NCBI GenBank assembly: GCA_029448655.1
Contig: JACCLO010000017.1
Location: forward strand, 620,001 to 684,000
From: Wolfiporia cocos
Lineage: Eukaryota > Basidiomycota > Agaricomycetes > Polyporales > Phaeolaceae
DNA: 64,000 nucleotides
Reading direction: 5' to 3'
Numbering within the stretch: the stretch's first letter is position 1; the number at the start of each line of letters is the position of its first letter. Of this stretch, positions 43,209 through 55,692 are shown piece after piece. The notes below the pieces were generated by a model. That model was not told where the DNA came from. It did not search any database and saw nothing but the letters and a program-made list of their open reading frames with translations. The position numbers and the translations under genes were made by a program.

Positions 43209-45548
43209 TTATACACTGTCTAGCTTGTCAATATTTCGGAATAAGGCTGCGGTGAGACAACGCACAATGGCCACACAGCCGGAGATCCAAAAAGCTTTCC
43301 CTGCAGGGGTGGGCTGCATTCTGAAGATAAGCGCGAAGAAAACCCCTCCCAAGTTTCCCATTGCTCCAACGATCCCAGTCTGGGCATCATCAGACCGACT
43401 TTTCCACACATATAGGTCAAAGCAATTACCATAATTCCATTCGAGTCTGAGCGGATCGAGAGTCAATACAGTACAAGGGTATAATAAGACGGCTACTCGC
43501 TTGGATTGCAATGAGGTACCAGTGAAAAATTGGCGCCATTCGCAGCTTGATTAAAAACGGCCATGATGATGAACGTTGGGATCACGGCAGCCACTGTGTG
43601 TTCTTCAAAATGGTGACTCTCAGCGGCACAAGAGATACTACGCACAGGATGAGTGTTCCCTGCTGTCAACGTATACGCCAAGAGCGATAGCTAGGATACC
43701 TTGCATGATTCCTAGACCCAGCGTGAGGTACTTCTTTCCGGGAACCCCATATCGCCTATAGATCAGATCACCCAGATATCCGCCTTATGAGGGCAGGTTC
43801 GTCATAAGTGACAATTCGTAATCTCATGTGGACTTACCAAGAGGTCTGGAGTAGACATTATTCAAGCCATAGATGGCTGCGATCTGCTCTGTGTTAGAGT
43901 ATTGACGGACGACGGACGAGGGAGATCGAGTAAAGGGGGTTACATACATATCCCGCTTTTGTTTGCCCAAATGTTCTCGACTTATATTCATCATAAAGCA
44001 CGTTAGCCAGGGTGGCATCCATGGCGAGTTCAAACCCAAAAGTGCCTTTGTGGATTTATTCAGAGACATTGACTGGATGCCGGCTGCAATTTACGAAAAC
44101 ATAGTGCCAACACTCACTGAGATATGCCAATGACGGTAACCAAGTCAGATGTGAAGTGATGACTTTGTATACGATGTTCAAACTGGGGTTCTCATTTACT
44201 GCCACATCAACTTCCGTGACCGAGATGACTGAGGGAAGTATGCACAGTGGTGTAAGTAAAAATGCAATATTAGAATAGTAACATACCCGCGTCCTCGCTA
44301 TCAGCAGTTGGTTTAGCTAACTTTTCATCGATTAGACTCTGTGGTATCAGACGAGTAAGTCCAAGCGATTGGCAAACACCGGTTCACAGATGCTCACTGC
44401 AGGTTTGGTCATGGACTTTTCTGCCGCATGTGCGCTGGCCCCTCCTGTCCCATCGCCCTTGACTCCAGGTTGCTGAACTGTATGAGGTTGAGTTGCGTGG
44501 TCATTCCGATTCTTCCAATGGCCATTAGGATGATCTGTGCCAAACAACAAACATGCACCCGCTATAGCCAATAGAATAGGAACCGGTACGATAGCAAATG
44601 AAGCTGGCATATCAATAATAACTCCATGTTAGCACAATATGAATGCCAAATGATACGACAACCCACCTCGCCATGCAACATGATTTGAGAGGCCGTCTGC
44701 GCATAGCTGATTGTATACTGCCAGCATAATAATGAATGTGAATCCGCCTCCTGCATTGCCCCAACCGCCTGTCAAAGCGTTGGCTCGACCGACTATACCC
44801 GTATCGAAAAAGACAGAGGTCCATGCTTGGCAGGGAACAAATGTAGCGCCGAGGAATCCTATCAAGATATCATCAAAGGAATATGTGAGTATCGGTTTGC
44901 AGCTAGAACGGAAACATACCTATGAAAAAACGCACAACGTAAAGGCCCGACGCGCTATCAATTGTACCTGCGAGTCCTGATGGAATAGCCCCTATTACAA
45001 GTATCCCCGCCATGACCTTGCGCGGACCATATACTGGAGATGGGTGAGATGGATATTTGCATATTGACACGGAGCGTTGATGCGTACAATCTACCAGAGG
45101 ACCTACGGCAACGCGTGCGACCAAAGTTGAACATAGCGATACTATATTCGAGTTTGCTGCGCGATGATAAGGAATCATCTTATGTAACACGGAGATAAAC
45201 GAACCTATTTGAGCGTTGGTCAACTTCAGATCTGACTTCACGGCCTGTGGGATCAGAGGCGAGAAAGCGAACCACGACAGGCTGCAGGCCACATTATTTA
45301 GGAATCGTTCCAGAATGGCAGGTCAAGCCGCTCACAAAGCAACCCAGAATCCAAGCCAGGATCTGAATGAGAGGTCGTCAGTAGGGAGGTCATGACCAGG
45401 GCTGCGGTCTCGTGATTTGCATATAGATTGGTATGACTTACAGATGGAAGTTCCGTATGTATGGACTCCATATCGCCAGCAGCGGAAGGTTCGTGCACCT
45501 CCGGTTAACTGGATTCACGCGCAATTTGGTTAGTCTCTTCCAAATCAT
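43209..45548 (-). CDS. nrt2: High-affinity nitrate/nitrite transporter (NRT2/CrnA, MFS)
   Basis: Plasma-membrane nitrate:proton symporter of the major facilitator family. Fourteen exons: 45548-45442, 45362-45336, 45281-45205, 45156-45088, 45033-44920, 44858-44667, 44603-44398, 44338-44287, 44228-44118, 44045-43948, 43883-43838, 43783-43646, 43593-43497, 43398-43209; 507 aa, the length of Aspergillus CrnA. Diagnostic features: VNPVNRRCTNLPLL near the N-terminus, SPLIPQAVKSDLKLTNAQI, the nitrate signature GGWGNAGGG in the fifth-helix region and its second-half counterpart GAMGNLGG. A hydrophilic loop of about 90 residues sits in the middle, as in the fungal members. Exon 2 is 27 nt and exon 11 is 46 nt. 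The start is the Met just before IWKRLTK, 45 bp after a TATATATA box. It is arranged in tandem with nitrate reductase. Confidence 0.94.
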
Positions 45549-45592
45549 GACAACAGGGCCAGGGGAGGAGTGGATAGTCTCCAGGCAACGCC

Positions 45593-45600
45593 TATATATA
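45593..45600 (-). promoter_or_regulatory. TATA box of the nitrate transporter gene
   Basis: TATATATA 45 bp upstream of the start codon, the usual place for a regulated fungal core promoter with a short leader. Further upstream there are HGATAR words at about 45976 (TGATAG), 46076 (AGATAG), 46251 (TGATAG) and 46351 (TGATAA); the last two lie in or past the neighbouring gene's 3' end. Confidence 0.5.
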
Positions 45601-46285
45601 GTGGTGGAATACTGGCATATGAAATCGGGCCGAACCGTGTCACTGAAGTAGGTTCTAAGTGGTCTCGTACCCAGAGGATCTGAAACGCGACCATCCATCG
45701 TTCCGTGCGTCTGGGACAGCTGAATGGACATCCCACTTCCCTAGACATCGTCAAACGCTGACAAGCCACGGTTACATTAGTTCGCGAAATAAAGGATTTG
45801 TTCATGCCGTCCCTTCTGGAGTTACTCTCTTGCCGCTGGGTGAAACCGATGCAATTGTGACTCCTTCACGTTTTACGTCTGACGGTGTCTAGGGGTATAG
45901 ACAATGTAGTGGTCGAAATGCCTCAGACGGTGATACGGTGCGCCGTGGGTGCGGCTTTCGGATACGGGACTAGTTCTGCCAATGATAGGCGCTCGCTCTA
46001 TTCCTTTTCTTTGAACTGGACACTCCATGGTCCACGTCAACGAAGGTGTCAAGGCGCTTACATTGCGGTCCGGTCAGATAGGCACCAATAGTCCCTCAGG
46101 CTGCATGCCAAAAATGCCCAGCGAAGATCACTAAAATCCGACAGCGCTCGGGTCTTCGCGACATGATTCTCGTACAACTAGCCTGAGCAAACGAATCTTC
46201 CACCGGTCGGAAGGCAATAAATACAAGTTGCTTAGATTGAGAGAATGGGATGATAGTCAACTTATGCAGCCCTGATACTATTGCG
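45601..46285. other. Intergenic, nitrate transporter promoter side
   Basis: Contains the upstream region of the transporter and the 3' flank of the secreted-protein gene. GATA words as described for the TATA box. No additional ORF with a motif. Confidence 0.5.
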
Positions 46286-48442
46286 CTATGAGGAACGCCG
46301 AATGTTGTTGGAAACTTTTACTCGCCTCGTTGCTGATACGACCTGATCAGTGATAAGTTCGGCCGCCTCAAGTCCGGCGACCGGACAAGATATGATATCT
46401 CTCCTAGCCAGCCAAGAAGCACGACGATGCATGCGCTTTGAGGCGTTGCTCCCAAAGTCTTTCTGCTACGAAGTCAGGTATGCGGAGAAAGAGTAGACTC
46501 CGGATCACACCTGAAAAATCTCGAATGTCTTAGAAAAGAGCGTGGTTGAATCCGAGTCGTCTAAGACGTCGAAGAGAGAGCCGTCCACTTCAGCAGTGAC
46601 ATTAAAGCCGGCCTGTAGGTTGACGCTACCGCCAAATGCTGACTGGGCGTACGGTGCGACGTTCCCGCGCAAAGCGAGATCAAGTGTAGCAAAGGTATCC
46701 AAACCGAGGCTCACTGTCGCCTGCGCAAGTCCATCCAAGGCGTTCACTCCGAATGCTAGCTATGAATCATATTCATCAATATCTTGGTGTGACAACAATG
46801 TTGACATATGGAGGCGTACAGTTGGAATCAAGTTCGCCGTAAGCACAGAGTTTGAGGTTACATTGGGACTGGCTGATAGTTGCACGTCTAGGACCAACAA
46901 ATTGAGCTTACACTTGAAACTAATGTCAGGAAGCATACCAGTATCTCCTGGAGTGAATTTGCCGGTAGGTGTGTAGTTGGATGGCGGCGGGAAGAGAAGT
47001 TGGGCGTCATCAATCGTGTAGTTCAATCCTACTACCAGCCCTAGATCTACATCGATCGTGGCAGATGCTTCTGCATTGACTTCAAATGTGGGCCCGATGG
47101 TCAGGATACTGACAATAAGTCAATCATACTGCAAAAAGCTGATTGTGGATCCATCTTACCCTGGGATATCCAATCCAGGGATGCCGATCTGAAACAGCGG
47201 GATGGAACCTGTATCCAGAGTGATCTTCGATCAAACAGTCAATTCCGAGATGAACAAGTTTAAAGCATTGTCATACAGAAGCTGTGCTGTTGATGGTTAG
47301 TGATCCTGCCAACGATCCATTCAAGGCTTCTCGAGCAATCAGCTATTCGTCTTGTCATGATCTAGGAACCCTTACCAGTAAACAGCATGAAAGTGGTGAG
47401 CTCAGGCGGAATAAGAGACCCCGCGGCGACGACACCATAGTGGGCCAGAACATCCACGTCCGCGTCTACAACGGCCTCGATACCTGCGCTGAAAGGGGGG
47501 GTATCGCCGACAGCCGGGCAACTTATCGACTCGTTCAGCACGGTGAACGTGTTATTGATGTAGATCTGGTGAGCACTCTCCGTGATGTTCTTGTTGAAGT
47601 TGGCTAAATCTGGAGGTTGTGAGGTTCAGTATACGAAACGGGAGTAATAAGGCACATACTTATGAGCCCTTCTTGGTTCCAGCTTATGAGGTTGTTCTCA
47701 TCGGCACCTCGAAGATTCAGAGGAGTTCTTTCCTGGAACACATCCAATGCGCCTGGGATCGAGTTCCCATGTACGAAGAATGAAACCTGACCACTTCTGC
47801 AAAATAAGTCATGCTTGATCAACATGGCCTATCTTATATCATTCATGAGAGTCAAACTCACTGTGAGGAATTGACAAGGTGAAAGTTAGTATCCAAAGTA
47901 ATGCCTTTGACAGCTGGCAAGTCGTCTCGGCGAGAGAATCTGTTGCGCGCATGAAACGTTGTGGTCTGATTCTCGTGATCCCAGACCGATGCTACTCGAG
48001 CGAAGGGCATTTGGGTGCACTTGATAGCACGTCAGGAGTGATCACGGGAGCGTAGCAAACGACAGACATTCTGCGGGAGTCTCACGATCGTTCCTTCGGC
48101 GCTGCCTTTGAACAGATGGTCACAGCCCGCAGTAACATTGCTGCAGACAGCGCGGATATCTTGCGCCTTGCCATTGGGATCGCAGTCGAGGATTTGCCAT
48201 CCACCAGCTGAAGTCAGGTCCGATATCGCCTCTGAAGTACCTGTCTGTTAAACGTCAACATGCATATTCCGTATCGAGAACACTATCATCAAACTCACTA
48301 CATATATAGAACCGGAAACGGGACCGTCGAAATCGTAAGAACAATGTCCTTCGAAGCACGGCTTCGACCAATCGTTCGCTGCACGTGCAACTGCAGCTGC
48401 ATAGAACGGCACAGCGAGCGCAACGTACGAAAATAACATCAT
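46286..48442 (-). CDS. Secreted protein of an uncharacterised basidiomycete type
   Basis: Eleven exons: 48442-48302, 48244-48068, 48019-47862, 47796-47660, 47609-47376, 47326-47277, 47224-47160, 47108-46939, 46887-46820, 46759-46511, 46462-46286; 541 aa. A signal peptide (MLFSYVALAVPFYAAAVARA) is followed by NDWSKPCFEGHCSYD, a segment with IVRLPQNC, and PFARVASVW. The rest is a long alternating hydrophobic/Thr/Asp region suggestive of beta structure (LDIPGILTIGPTFEVNAEAS), with several Asn-glycosylation sequons. The C-terminus is basic. This resembles a large family of secreted agaricomycete proteins of unknown function. Met 48442 was chosen over 48484 because it puts the hydrophobic core at the N-terminus. 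The last exon is supported by frame and splice sites only. Confidence 0.8.
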
Positions 48443-49403
48443 GGAGTCCGCAAAGAATAATAAAGAACCCAACGAAAGAACCAAAAGACACCCTCTGAAG
48501 GTTACCAGAACGAACGAAATGGTGAACAGTAGCCCTGCGATCAGTTTCTTATATATTCAGTCCTTTCCCTCATCCTGTCTGCCGTGAGTGAGCGATTACC
48601 ATACCAATGAGCAACAGGTCTTGGCATTCGGCAACATCATGAAGCGGGTAACACAGCACTGTGTGGTTTGATGCAGCCCGCCTTCAGAGGGTCAGACGGA
48701 TGATCATCAGGTACACTCACCCGCTGCCTTGCGATCTATGACAGCTTCTTGTGTACTAGCCCACAACCACCTACGACAGTAACCCGTCTCTGGGCACTCG
48801 CTCACCGGCACGAGCCCACACACCCATTGGGCGATCGCGCCGCAATTCATGTATCATGATGGGAGTCAAATATAACTGTTATTGATGAGCGACATCGCAT
48901 AACGGTCGCTACGCGCCAACCCGTCGACGGACGTTCCTCCTCGGCGCCTTCTCGCCATAGAGACAGGAACGAACACTTCTTTGCTAGCTTGTCGCAATGT
49001 CCGTAGCAATGCTGTTGAAATGTTTAGATCCTGCAGTCCGCGAGCGTCTGAATACCGATCTGCGTAACGAAGCGAGCTCGTGGCTGAGCGTGAAGAACAC
49101 CTGTTCTTCAAAACGATGATGTGTCGAATTTACCCTTACCGATATTGCTACAGGCTGGTTGCATGGGGTGCGTTCATGCCATCGGTGAGCAAACATTGCA
49201 TGGGGGCTGGAATTTCCGCCGACAGTATCAAAATTGTTGCGCGGAGTGTCCTCCGTGGTGCCAGTGCCCCTGGAACTCCCTATGCCTTATACAAGAAGTT
49301 CAGAACACAAGCTACTCCCGTCATGTGCTGTCCGGTCGTCTAGGACGGCATCAGCTAGCCATAAATGACGCATCGACGTCCACAACCCCAGAGATCATAC
49401 CAG
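48443..49403. other. Intergenic, secreted protein to aminopeptidase
   Basis: 5' flank of the secreted-protein gene and 3' flank of the aminopeptidase gene. The 81-codon minus ORF at 48866-49111 and plus ORFs at 49080-49429 overlap one another and show no motif. Confidence 0.45.
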
Positions 49404-52176
49404 CTATGACCGCTTCACCGAGTTCCTGATGAACTCAAGCAGTGCACTGCATACCGATCAGACATCTTTCTAGCCAACGCGAGCATGGCAGAACGACTCA
49501 CCGTGTCGGACGGCCAGTGAGGCCCGTCTCCTGGTATGGCGTCGGGCGTGTGGCCTATGTGGTGTTTCACTCAGCGGCGCCACAGGGCACGAAGCGAGAC
49601 GCAGACTCACCTCCATCGTCCCAGCAATGTCCAGGTGCGCCCATCGCACGGGCGCATCAGCCCCAGGCTCGGAGGGGGAGACGCCTTCGACGAACGACTT
49701 GAGGAACAGTGCAGCGGTGCAGCTGCCTGCGGGCCGTCCGCCCGTCTGCAAGTCACGTTTGACTGGATTCAGCAAAGACGTGAGACAGGAGGAGGAGACA
49801 GGACTGACGTTGCAGAGGTCCGCGTTAGACGAGTAGATCTGTGGGCCAAAGTCTTCATCGAGCGGCATGCGCCAGAAGCGGTCGTGTTCGCGCGCACCCG
49901 CACTGTCGAGGGCTTTCCACAGCGAGTCCGAGTTCTGCATAGTCGTGAATGAACGAGCACGCATCAGCTATAGATAGATACGACATACGGTGAAGACTCC
50001 TGTGTAGAGCTCGCCGAGTGCGATGACCATCGCGCTATAAATATCAAATCAGGGCACAGCGATAGGGTTCCTATAAGATAAGCTGTACCCAGTAAGCGTG
50101 GCGACGTCGATGATCGTGTGAGGCTTGAACGTCGTCGAGCCGTAGTACAGCGCGTCTAGGAGATATTAGCATCGGGTTCCAAGTATATCCAGAAACATCA
50201 GCGCACCGGCAAGGACGAGACGACCCTCGGCGTCGGTGTTGTCAATCTCGACAGACTTGCCGTTCATCGCATAAATGCTAGGATGGTATCCTATCAGTAC
50301 CTGCCCGATCCCGGAAGTCCGTCAGGACTCACATGTCGCCAGGCTTGCTCGCTGTGGGTCCAGGGAGGTTCTCAGTGAGAGGTGCCAGGACCTTCAGGTT
50401 GATGCTACAACTCGTAATGAGGATGACTCCATGAACGACGATAAAGACAAGTCGCTTACGGCAATCCGAGCTGTGCAACACCAAGGGCAGCAGCGCACAC
50501 AGCCGCCGCACCACCTGAATTATCTTATGAGCTCATACAAAACCTCATTGTCGAAAATTGACGGACCCATGTCACCACGCATGAGCTTCATGCCCTGTTA
50601 TCATTCATCAGAATCAAAGTCGTGACATGAAGGGCAGCAAATAGCCTACCGCTCCAGGCTTCAACGAGATTCCTCCCGAGTCAAACGTAATTCCCTTGCC
50701 TACAAGCAGCAGGGGCTGTTCATCCTTGGTGCCGCCGTTGTAGTGAATCTCAAGGAACTTCGCCGGCTCCGCCGATCCCTGAGCGACCGACAAGAACGTG
50801 CGCTACAGATAGAGGTATACATTAATAGCGATTGGCTCAGCATGCACGAGGAACGTACCATGCCCTGCTCAGCAGCCCACGCTGATGGAGATCAATTGGG
50901 AGGCTGTTAGCGAAACGGCGAGATGCGTACCTGCGTCGCGCACGATCACCTCTACATTCGGAATGCCTGCAAACTCGGCCTTGATGCGCTCAGTGAAACC
51001 CTGTTTCCAAGAATAAGAGATGGGTGTTATGTGCAGCGTGAAATCTGACATACCGTAGGCGTCATCATGTTACCAGGGAGCTCTGTCAACTGGAAAACGG
51101 ATGAGCATTCGGTGGCACCAGTCTCAAGAGTCATCCGAGCCGTAGATGTTCGGCGCGTAATCGTACGGAAAAATATATGCAGCCATCTCTGAACGTCTGA
51201 TAGAGCTCGATGTGGATGATTAGACTGCGCCTAATGACAGTTCGCATAGCGTCTGCGCTGTGTTGCCTGGCGACGTGCAATCGCTGTCTCTGAGCTTGAC
51301 CAGCAAGGCTCGGTAAACACGTAGCTCTAATCTCCGTAAGAGCGACCCCATTTCCCTACTCTGTGAAATCTTTAAACGTCGATATCCTCACCAGTTGCGC
51401 ATTGTCAGGTTCCGTTGAAAGGAGCCTCTGCGCGTAACGCCGAAAATCACCTATATCGAGAACAACTGCACACTATACCGCGCCACGGCCCCAACAATAC
51501 CATTCACAGCATTGGTAGGATTTTTGGTCCGCAATATAGATGGTTCGGAAATGAGATGAATTATAGCTATACATACCGTACGGGCAAGGTTCTGAGCCTT
51601 GGCATAAATGACGCCGGCGTCCCATTCTGCGGACACAGCAGTCGGCTCAAATGTGAGCTTTCCCGGAAGAGGCTCCTTCAGCGAAGGGTCAAATGGCGAC
51701 TGCGGCTTCGTCTTGAGAGTGAAGTTGTACAGTGCGAGGTGGGCGGCAACGGCGGCAGCGTGTGAATCTGCAGAAGCATCTACAACAACTTTCTGGCCTT
51801 CGACACCCTCACCGAGGGCCTTGACCTGCTTTACTGCACTTCCAATCGCCGTGCGGACAATTTCCCTCCGCTCGTCGCCCGTCTTCGTCCCGAAGTCGTC
51901 TCCCAGGGACGTGAGAGCGGTGATGTTCTGCGCGTCGGGCGTCGCATAGAACACGCGCGTCGTGCCAACCTTTGCGGGCTTCGCACCAACAGGGGCGGCT
52001 GCCCACAGACGCGCTGCGTCGATGTTGGGCACGCTCGCGTTGGCCGGTGCCTTCGGGTCGACGGGGAGAATGTAGATAGACGACATGGGTGAGCTCGCAG
52101 TGAAGGAGCGAAGGGCAGGAGATGTATAGGACCTCAGGGGCTGTCTGAGAAGACGGGGTACAGCACGGAGCAGCAT
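49404..52176 (-). CDS. M17 leucyl aminopeptidase
   Basis: Two-metal cytosolic/organellar aminopeptidase removing N-terminal residues. Fifteen exons: 52176-51577, 51089-51054, 51000-50931, 50881-50859, 50802-50650, 50594-50567, 50514-50460, 50404-50333, 50277-50207, 50155-50089, 50034-49989, 49934-49809, 49745-49611, 49530-49502, 49446-49404; 517 aa. Metal/active-site motifs of the family: [26 protein letters not shown], the signature NTDAEGRL, and [10 protein letters not shown]. It ends TGRPTRALLEF as in other members. Met 52176 gives an Arg/Leu-rich leader ([16 protein letters not shown]) typical of mitochondrial import; Met 52086 (MSSIYILPV) would give a cytosolic form. Exons 4 (23 nt), 6 (28 nt) and 14 (29 nt) are tiny. 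Intron 1 is 487 nt, unlike the ~55-nt introns elsewhere. Confidence 0.94.
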
Positions 52177-54736
52177 CGACAAGAGATCAGGTCCGCGCGG
52201 TGCAGGATTTTTTGTCCAAGACAGCCCGATCGCGTCAACGTGCGCGCCGCGACTTTCACTCCCGCGGCCCGCCCGACGCGTCGCGCTGTGACGTATGTGA
52301 CCTCTGCGTGACCCGACGCGACTGAAGCACGGCTGGACGTGACGCGATCTGACTTTCAACGCGACTGCTACTCGAGCTCTTCATTAGCGAAGATATCCTC
52401 CGATACATTCATCTCATGGATCTGTCTTCTGCTCGGTATAACGGAACAACTTAGACATGTCTGGGTCTCGTCTCATAGTGAAACTGAATCTGGGTGTGAG
52501 ATGGCAGGTCTCTGATCTGCATCCGGCGGTGCAAACACTCTGGTAGCTTGCTGATGTGATCTTGTTCAATCGCAATCCTCTGGTCTGAGGGATTGTGATT
52601 GACTTGAAGGATACTGCTGCGGCCCCCAGGCATTACCCACACCATTTGGCACCTAGCTTGGTTGAACTACCTGGCTCTGTTGGCTGCATCTTCACGCATA
52701 GATTATTTCGCTCGTATTCTGAACTCTCGGTCGCTTACTATTGGCATCCGCGGTAAGTCATGCGGATGCGACCACGCGTCGCAATGACATTGCCCAATTT
52801 CATCTTCTCACATCATGGCTGCCAAAAGACAGAACATCGGTAAGTGATGTCCAGGTGCGTGACTGATCAGTGCTTCAGCATCTACGAACATAATGTTTTG
52901 TAGTGTGCCCACGCGGTGAAAGGTCAGTTCATATTCATCCCAACAACGGTATGACAACCTGCATAGGCTGGGTACATAGACGGGCCTTTGCGGCCGCTGA
53001 GGCTGTCCGGTTTCGATATTAAGCTCTGGCATTCCATTTGGTCTACGAAGGCCGGAGATTGGCCTCCTCACGCTGCCAAACCCATGCAGTCGCTGGACGT
53101 ACCATTCTACCGGACTCTGTTTTGGACTCTCGTGGCTTCTACATGGAGAACTGCTCTATTGCCCTCCAATCGACGGAGCGTACCGCGTGGTCGTCCCCGC
53201 TTCGCTTATCTGCTACGTACTACTGTACGGCAGCATACTGTGGCACTAGTTCTCTTCTCCTAGTCCTACTGCATATAGCTTGACCGCAGAAACTGCTCGG
53301 ATATGACATCAGTTGTCTAATCAAGCTGGTCAATATCCCTGACATGAACAGCGCTCTGTAGTGGACCTGTGACTAAATAGACATGCAGTGCTCTGGTCAC
53401 CGAACTATTATCCTACGAGTCTCGTGAGATATCCAGGCAGGCATGACGCGCAGCTCATGCATCATTTGCAGCTTCGGCAGAGTCAACCGAGTTTTCCTCA
53501 ATTCGGCGGAATGCATCACCCCAAACGTTGAGTTGATCTCGATGCGCTGGCTTGTCCACCTGGATACTCTGCGGTCTTATCCGGGTGCGAGCGCACGGCT
53601 TCCTGAGCTCTCCAGATTTTTGCCGCCATTCCTTTCTGATACGACCACTCCTGTGTTCGAGAAGTTCTTCGCTTTGGCAGACCGTAAAGACCACTCAGTA
53701 CCGGGAGTGGCACTAGTTCGGCCGATTTCTTGTCTTCGTGATGCACCACGCAGGACAGTTTCGAACCTTGTATCAAGTCCAGGTGAGCGCTGTATTCGTA
53801 TTTTCCCATCCGCCCTGGCACAAGATCCGAGAACGTCATACCCGAGGTACAGTCATGCCGCGGTCTCAGCCCGACCCTCTTGTGTAATGAACATGCTAAT
53901 CACGACCTCTACTCCCACAACCTGACGTTCGGCCGATGATGCTCGCCTCAATTCCGCAGTTCTCTTCGATCCAAGGAAGCCCTCGAAGCGCGACGTGGCA
54001 ACGGTATGCCAAATTGTCGTAATACCGCACAGTCGCCTGCACTGCAGCTGTACGTACGCTGCTCAGGAGAGAGACCCGAAGCCGCCGGAGTATCTTCGAC
54101 GCTCGAGTAGCGGACTAGAAGGCGCCTGCACCGCAGACATAGTTCGGCACATCTTATCGTCGTCTTCACGCTTGGGTGCTTGCTTGGTGAACGGCGACGG
54201 CCGTGAATACTGAAACCCGTCGAAGCGCAAGAAAGGCACGTCCGATGAACCCCTGGCGCCGACGGCCCACCATGGTATTCTTCAGATAGGACTTCGCTTC
54301 ACCGCGTGGCGGATATGTTGCATACGCGCTATCTGTCGACGCCTGCAGCCGATGCCTGGCTGAACAGAACACGGCGCAGGGTTCTGTGATGTTCAGATGT
54401 CGACCCATGCGCTTGTATGTCCAGTACCAGTACAGCAAAAAACTGTTTGTGACCCGGCAACTGTGAATGCTATTTTGAGCATGTTCGATCGGAAGTGCTT
54501 GGTCGGATCTCATCCGATACGTTTTGCCAGTACATATCGTCAGGAACCATCTAGGTCGCGGCTCAAACCGCTGATCAATCACAATCCCAGTGAGGGCGTT
54601 CGAAGGCGCACATATTTTAGGACAATAAAGACATACAAATACCATTATATGGTCACTATCCAGGATATTATGCTATAATACACGGAGCAGAGCAGCAGCT
54701 CCATCCACCATCCGAGTCATCAATTGCATTAGCCCT
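52177..54736. other. Intergenic region without assignable gene
   Basis: Begins with the CpG-rich aminopeptidase promoter (ACGCGT at 52275). A 64-codon minus ORF at 52451-52645 and a 160-codon plus ORF at 53443-53925 with an overlapping 107-codon minus ORF have ordinary composition but no recognised motif. One could be an exon of an unknown gene. No repeats or RNA genes seen. Confidence 0.4.
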
Positions 54737-55692
54737 TTAGTCGAGGCGCTGAGGAAGATTGCCAACAGGTAGTGTAAACCAACTCTCCTCCCGAATGAGA
54801 AGTTGCGCAGTGCCGACGTAGAACGCGATGAACGCGGTGATAATACCCAACGCGCCTCCCGCCTTCGTCGTCTCCGCTGCCGTCGAAGATACCATCTCAC
54901 CTACGTGACCATACGATCAGCTTAGAGGAACAACCCAGATACACAAGGCATTACTAACCAATACCAAGTAACAGGAAGGTTAGCGACAGGAAGAAGAATA
55001 GCGCGACCATGCCAATGTTTCGTCTTAGCGAACCGATGCTGCGCGCAGAGTTAGCTATTGGCGGATTTCTACACGTGAACGGCAAACTTACAACAACAGG
55101 AAAGTGATTATGAACCACATTAACAAGTATAGCCCAACAGCAGACGCAAATTCGGCCTCGTTGGTGTAGGCGGCTTGGATCCCCGAGCCGGGGATGAAGA
55201 TCGTCGCGTACGACATCCAAAATCCGCCGAACATTGAGAAAGCTGTCGGGCAAATATCGGCGTGAGAATCCTGCTAGCAGTAAACCCAAAAAGGCATGAC
55301 CGCGCCAGACGCGGCCACCGTGAGGAAAACTCACCAGTGGCACCGAACGTGTTGCCGCTGGCGAATTCCCACATTCCCGCAGAGAATTGGGTGACACCAC
55401 CGACAAAAAGCGCCATCGATACCACCGCGTTCGCGTGATGGATGTCCCGCACGGAGGCATTGATGAAGGACAGCATGAGAGTTGTCCCTGCAAAGGCGAA
55501 AAGACCGCTGCAGAGCACTCAGAATCAGGACCAGCTGGAGCTTATCAAGGGAAAGACAACGAACAGTGGTCCTGGGTTGCCCAGCTTGCGGAACTGGCCA
55601 TGGGGCGTGGAGGGACCGAACGCATGGCGGGAGGGGAGAGCGTTCACCTCAGCAATTTCGCTGCTCTCTGCTTTCTCGAGGTTTGAAGACAT
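54737..55692 (-). CDS. Gpr1/Fun34/YaaH (Ato-type) membrane transporter
   Basis: Small multi-pass membrane protein of the family that moves acetate and is linked to ammonia export in yeasts. Five exons: 55692-55565, 55507-55335, 55242-55092, 55038-54959, 54900-54737; 231 aa. The family motif region NPGPLGLFAFAGTTLML is split by intron 1. Six predicted membrane helices follow (for example FASAVGLYLLMWFIITFLLL and GMVALFFFLSLTFLLL). The cytosolic N-terminus is short and acidic, and the C-terminus ends shortly after the last helix. Substrate (acetate, ammonium or other) cannot be told from sequence. Confidence 0.92.
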
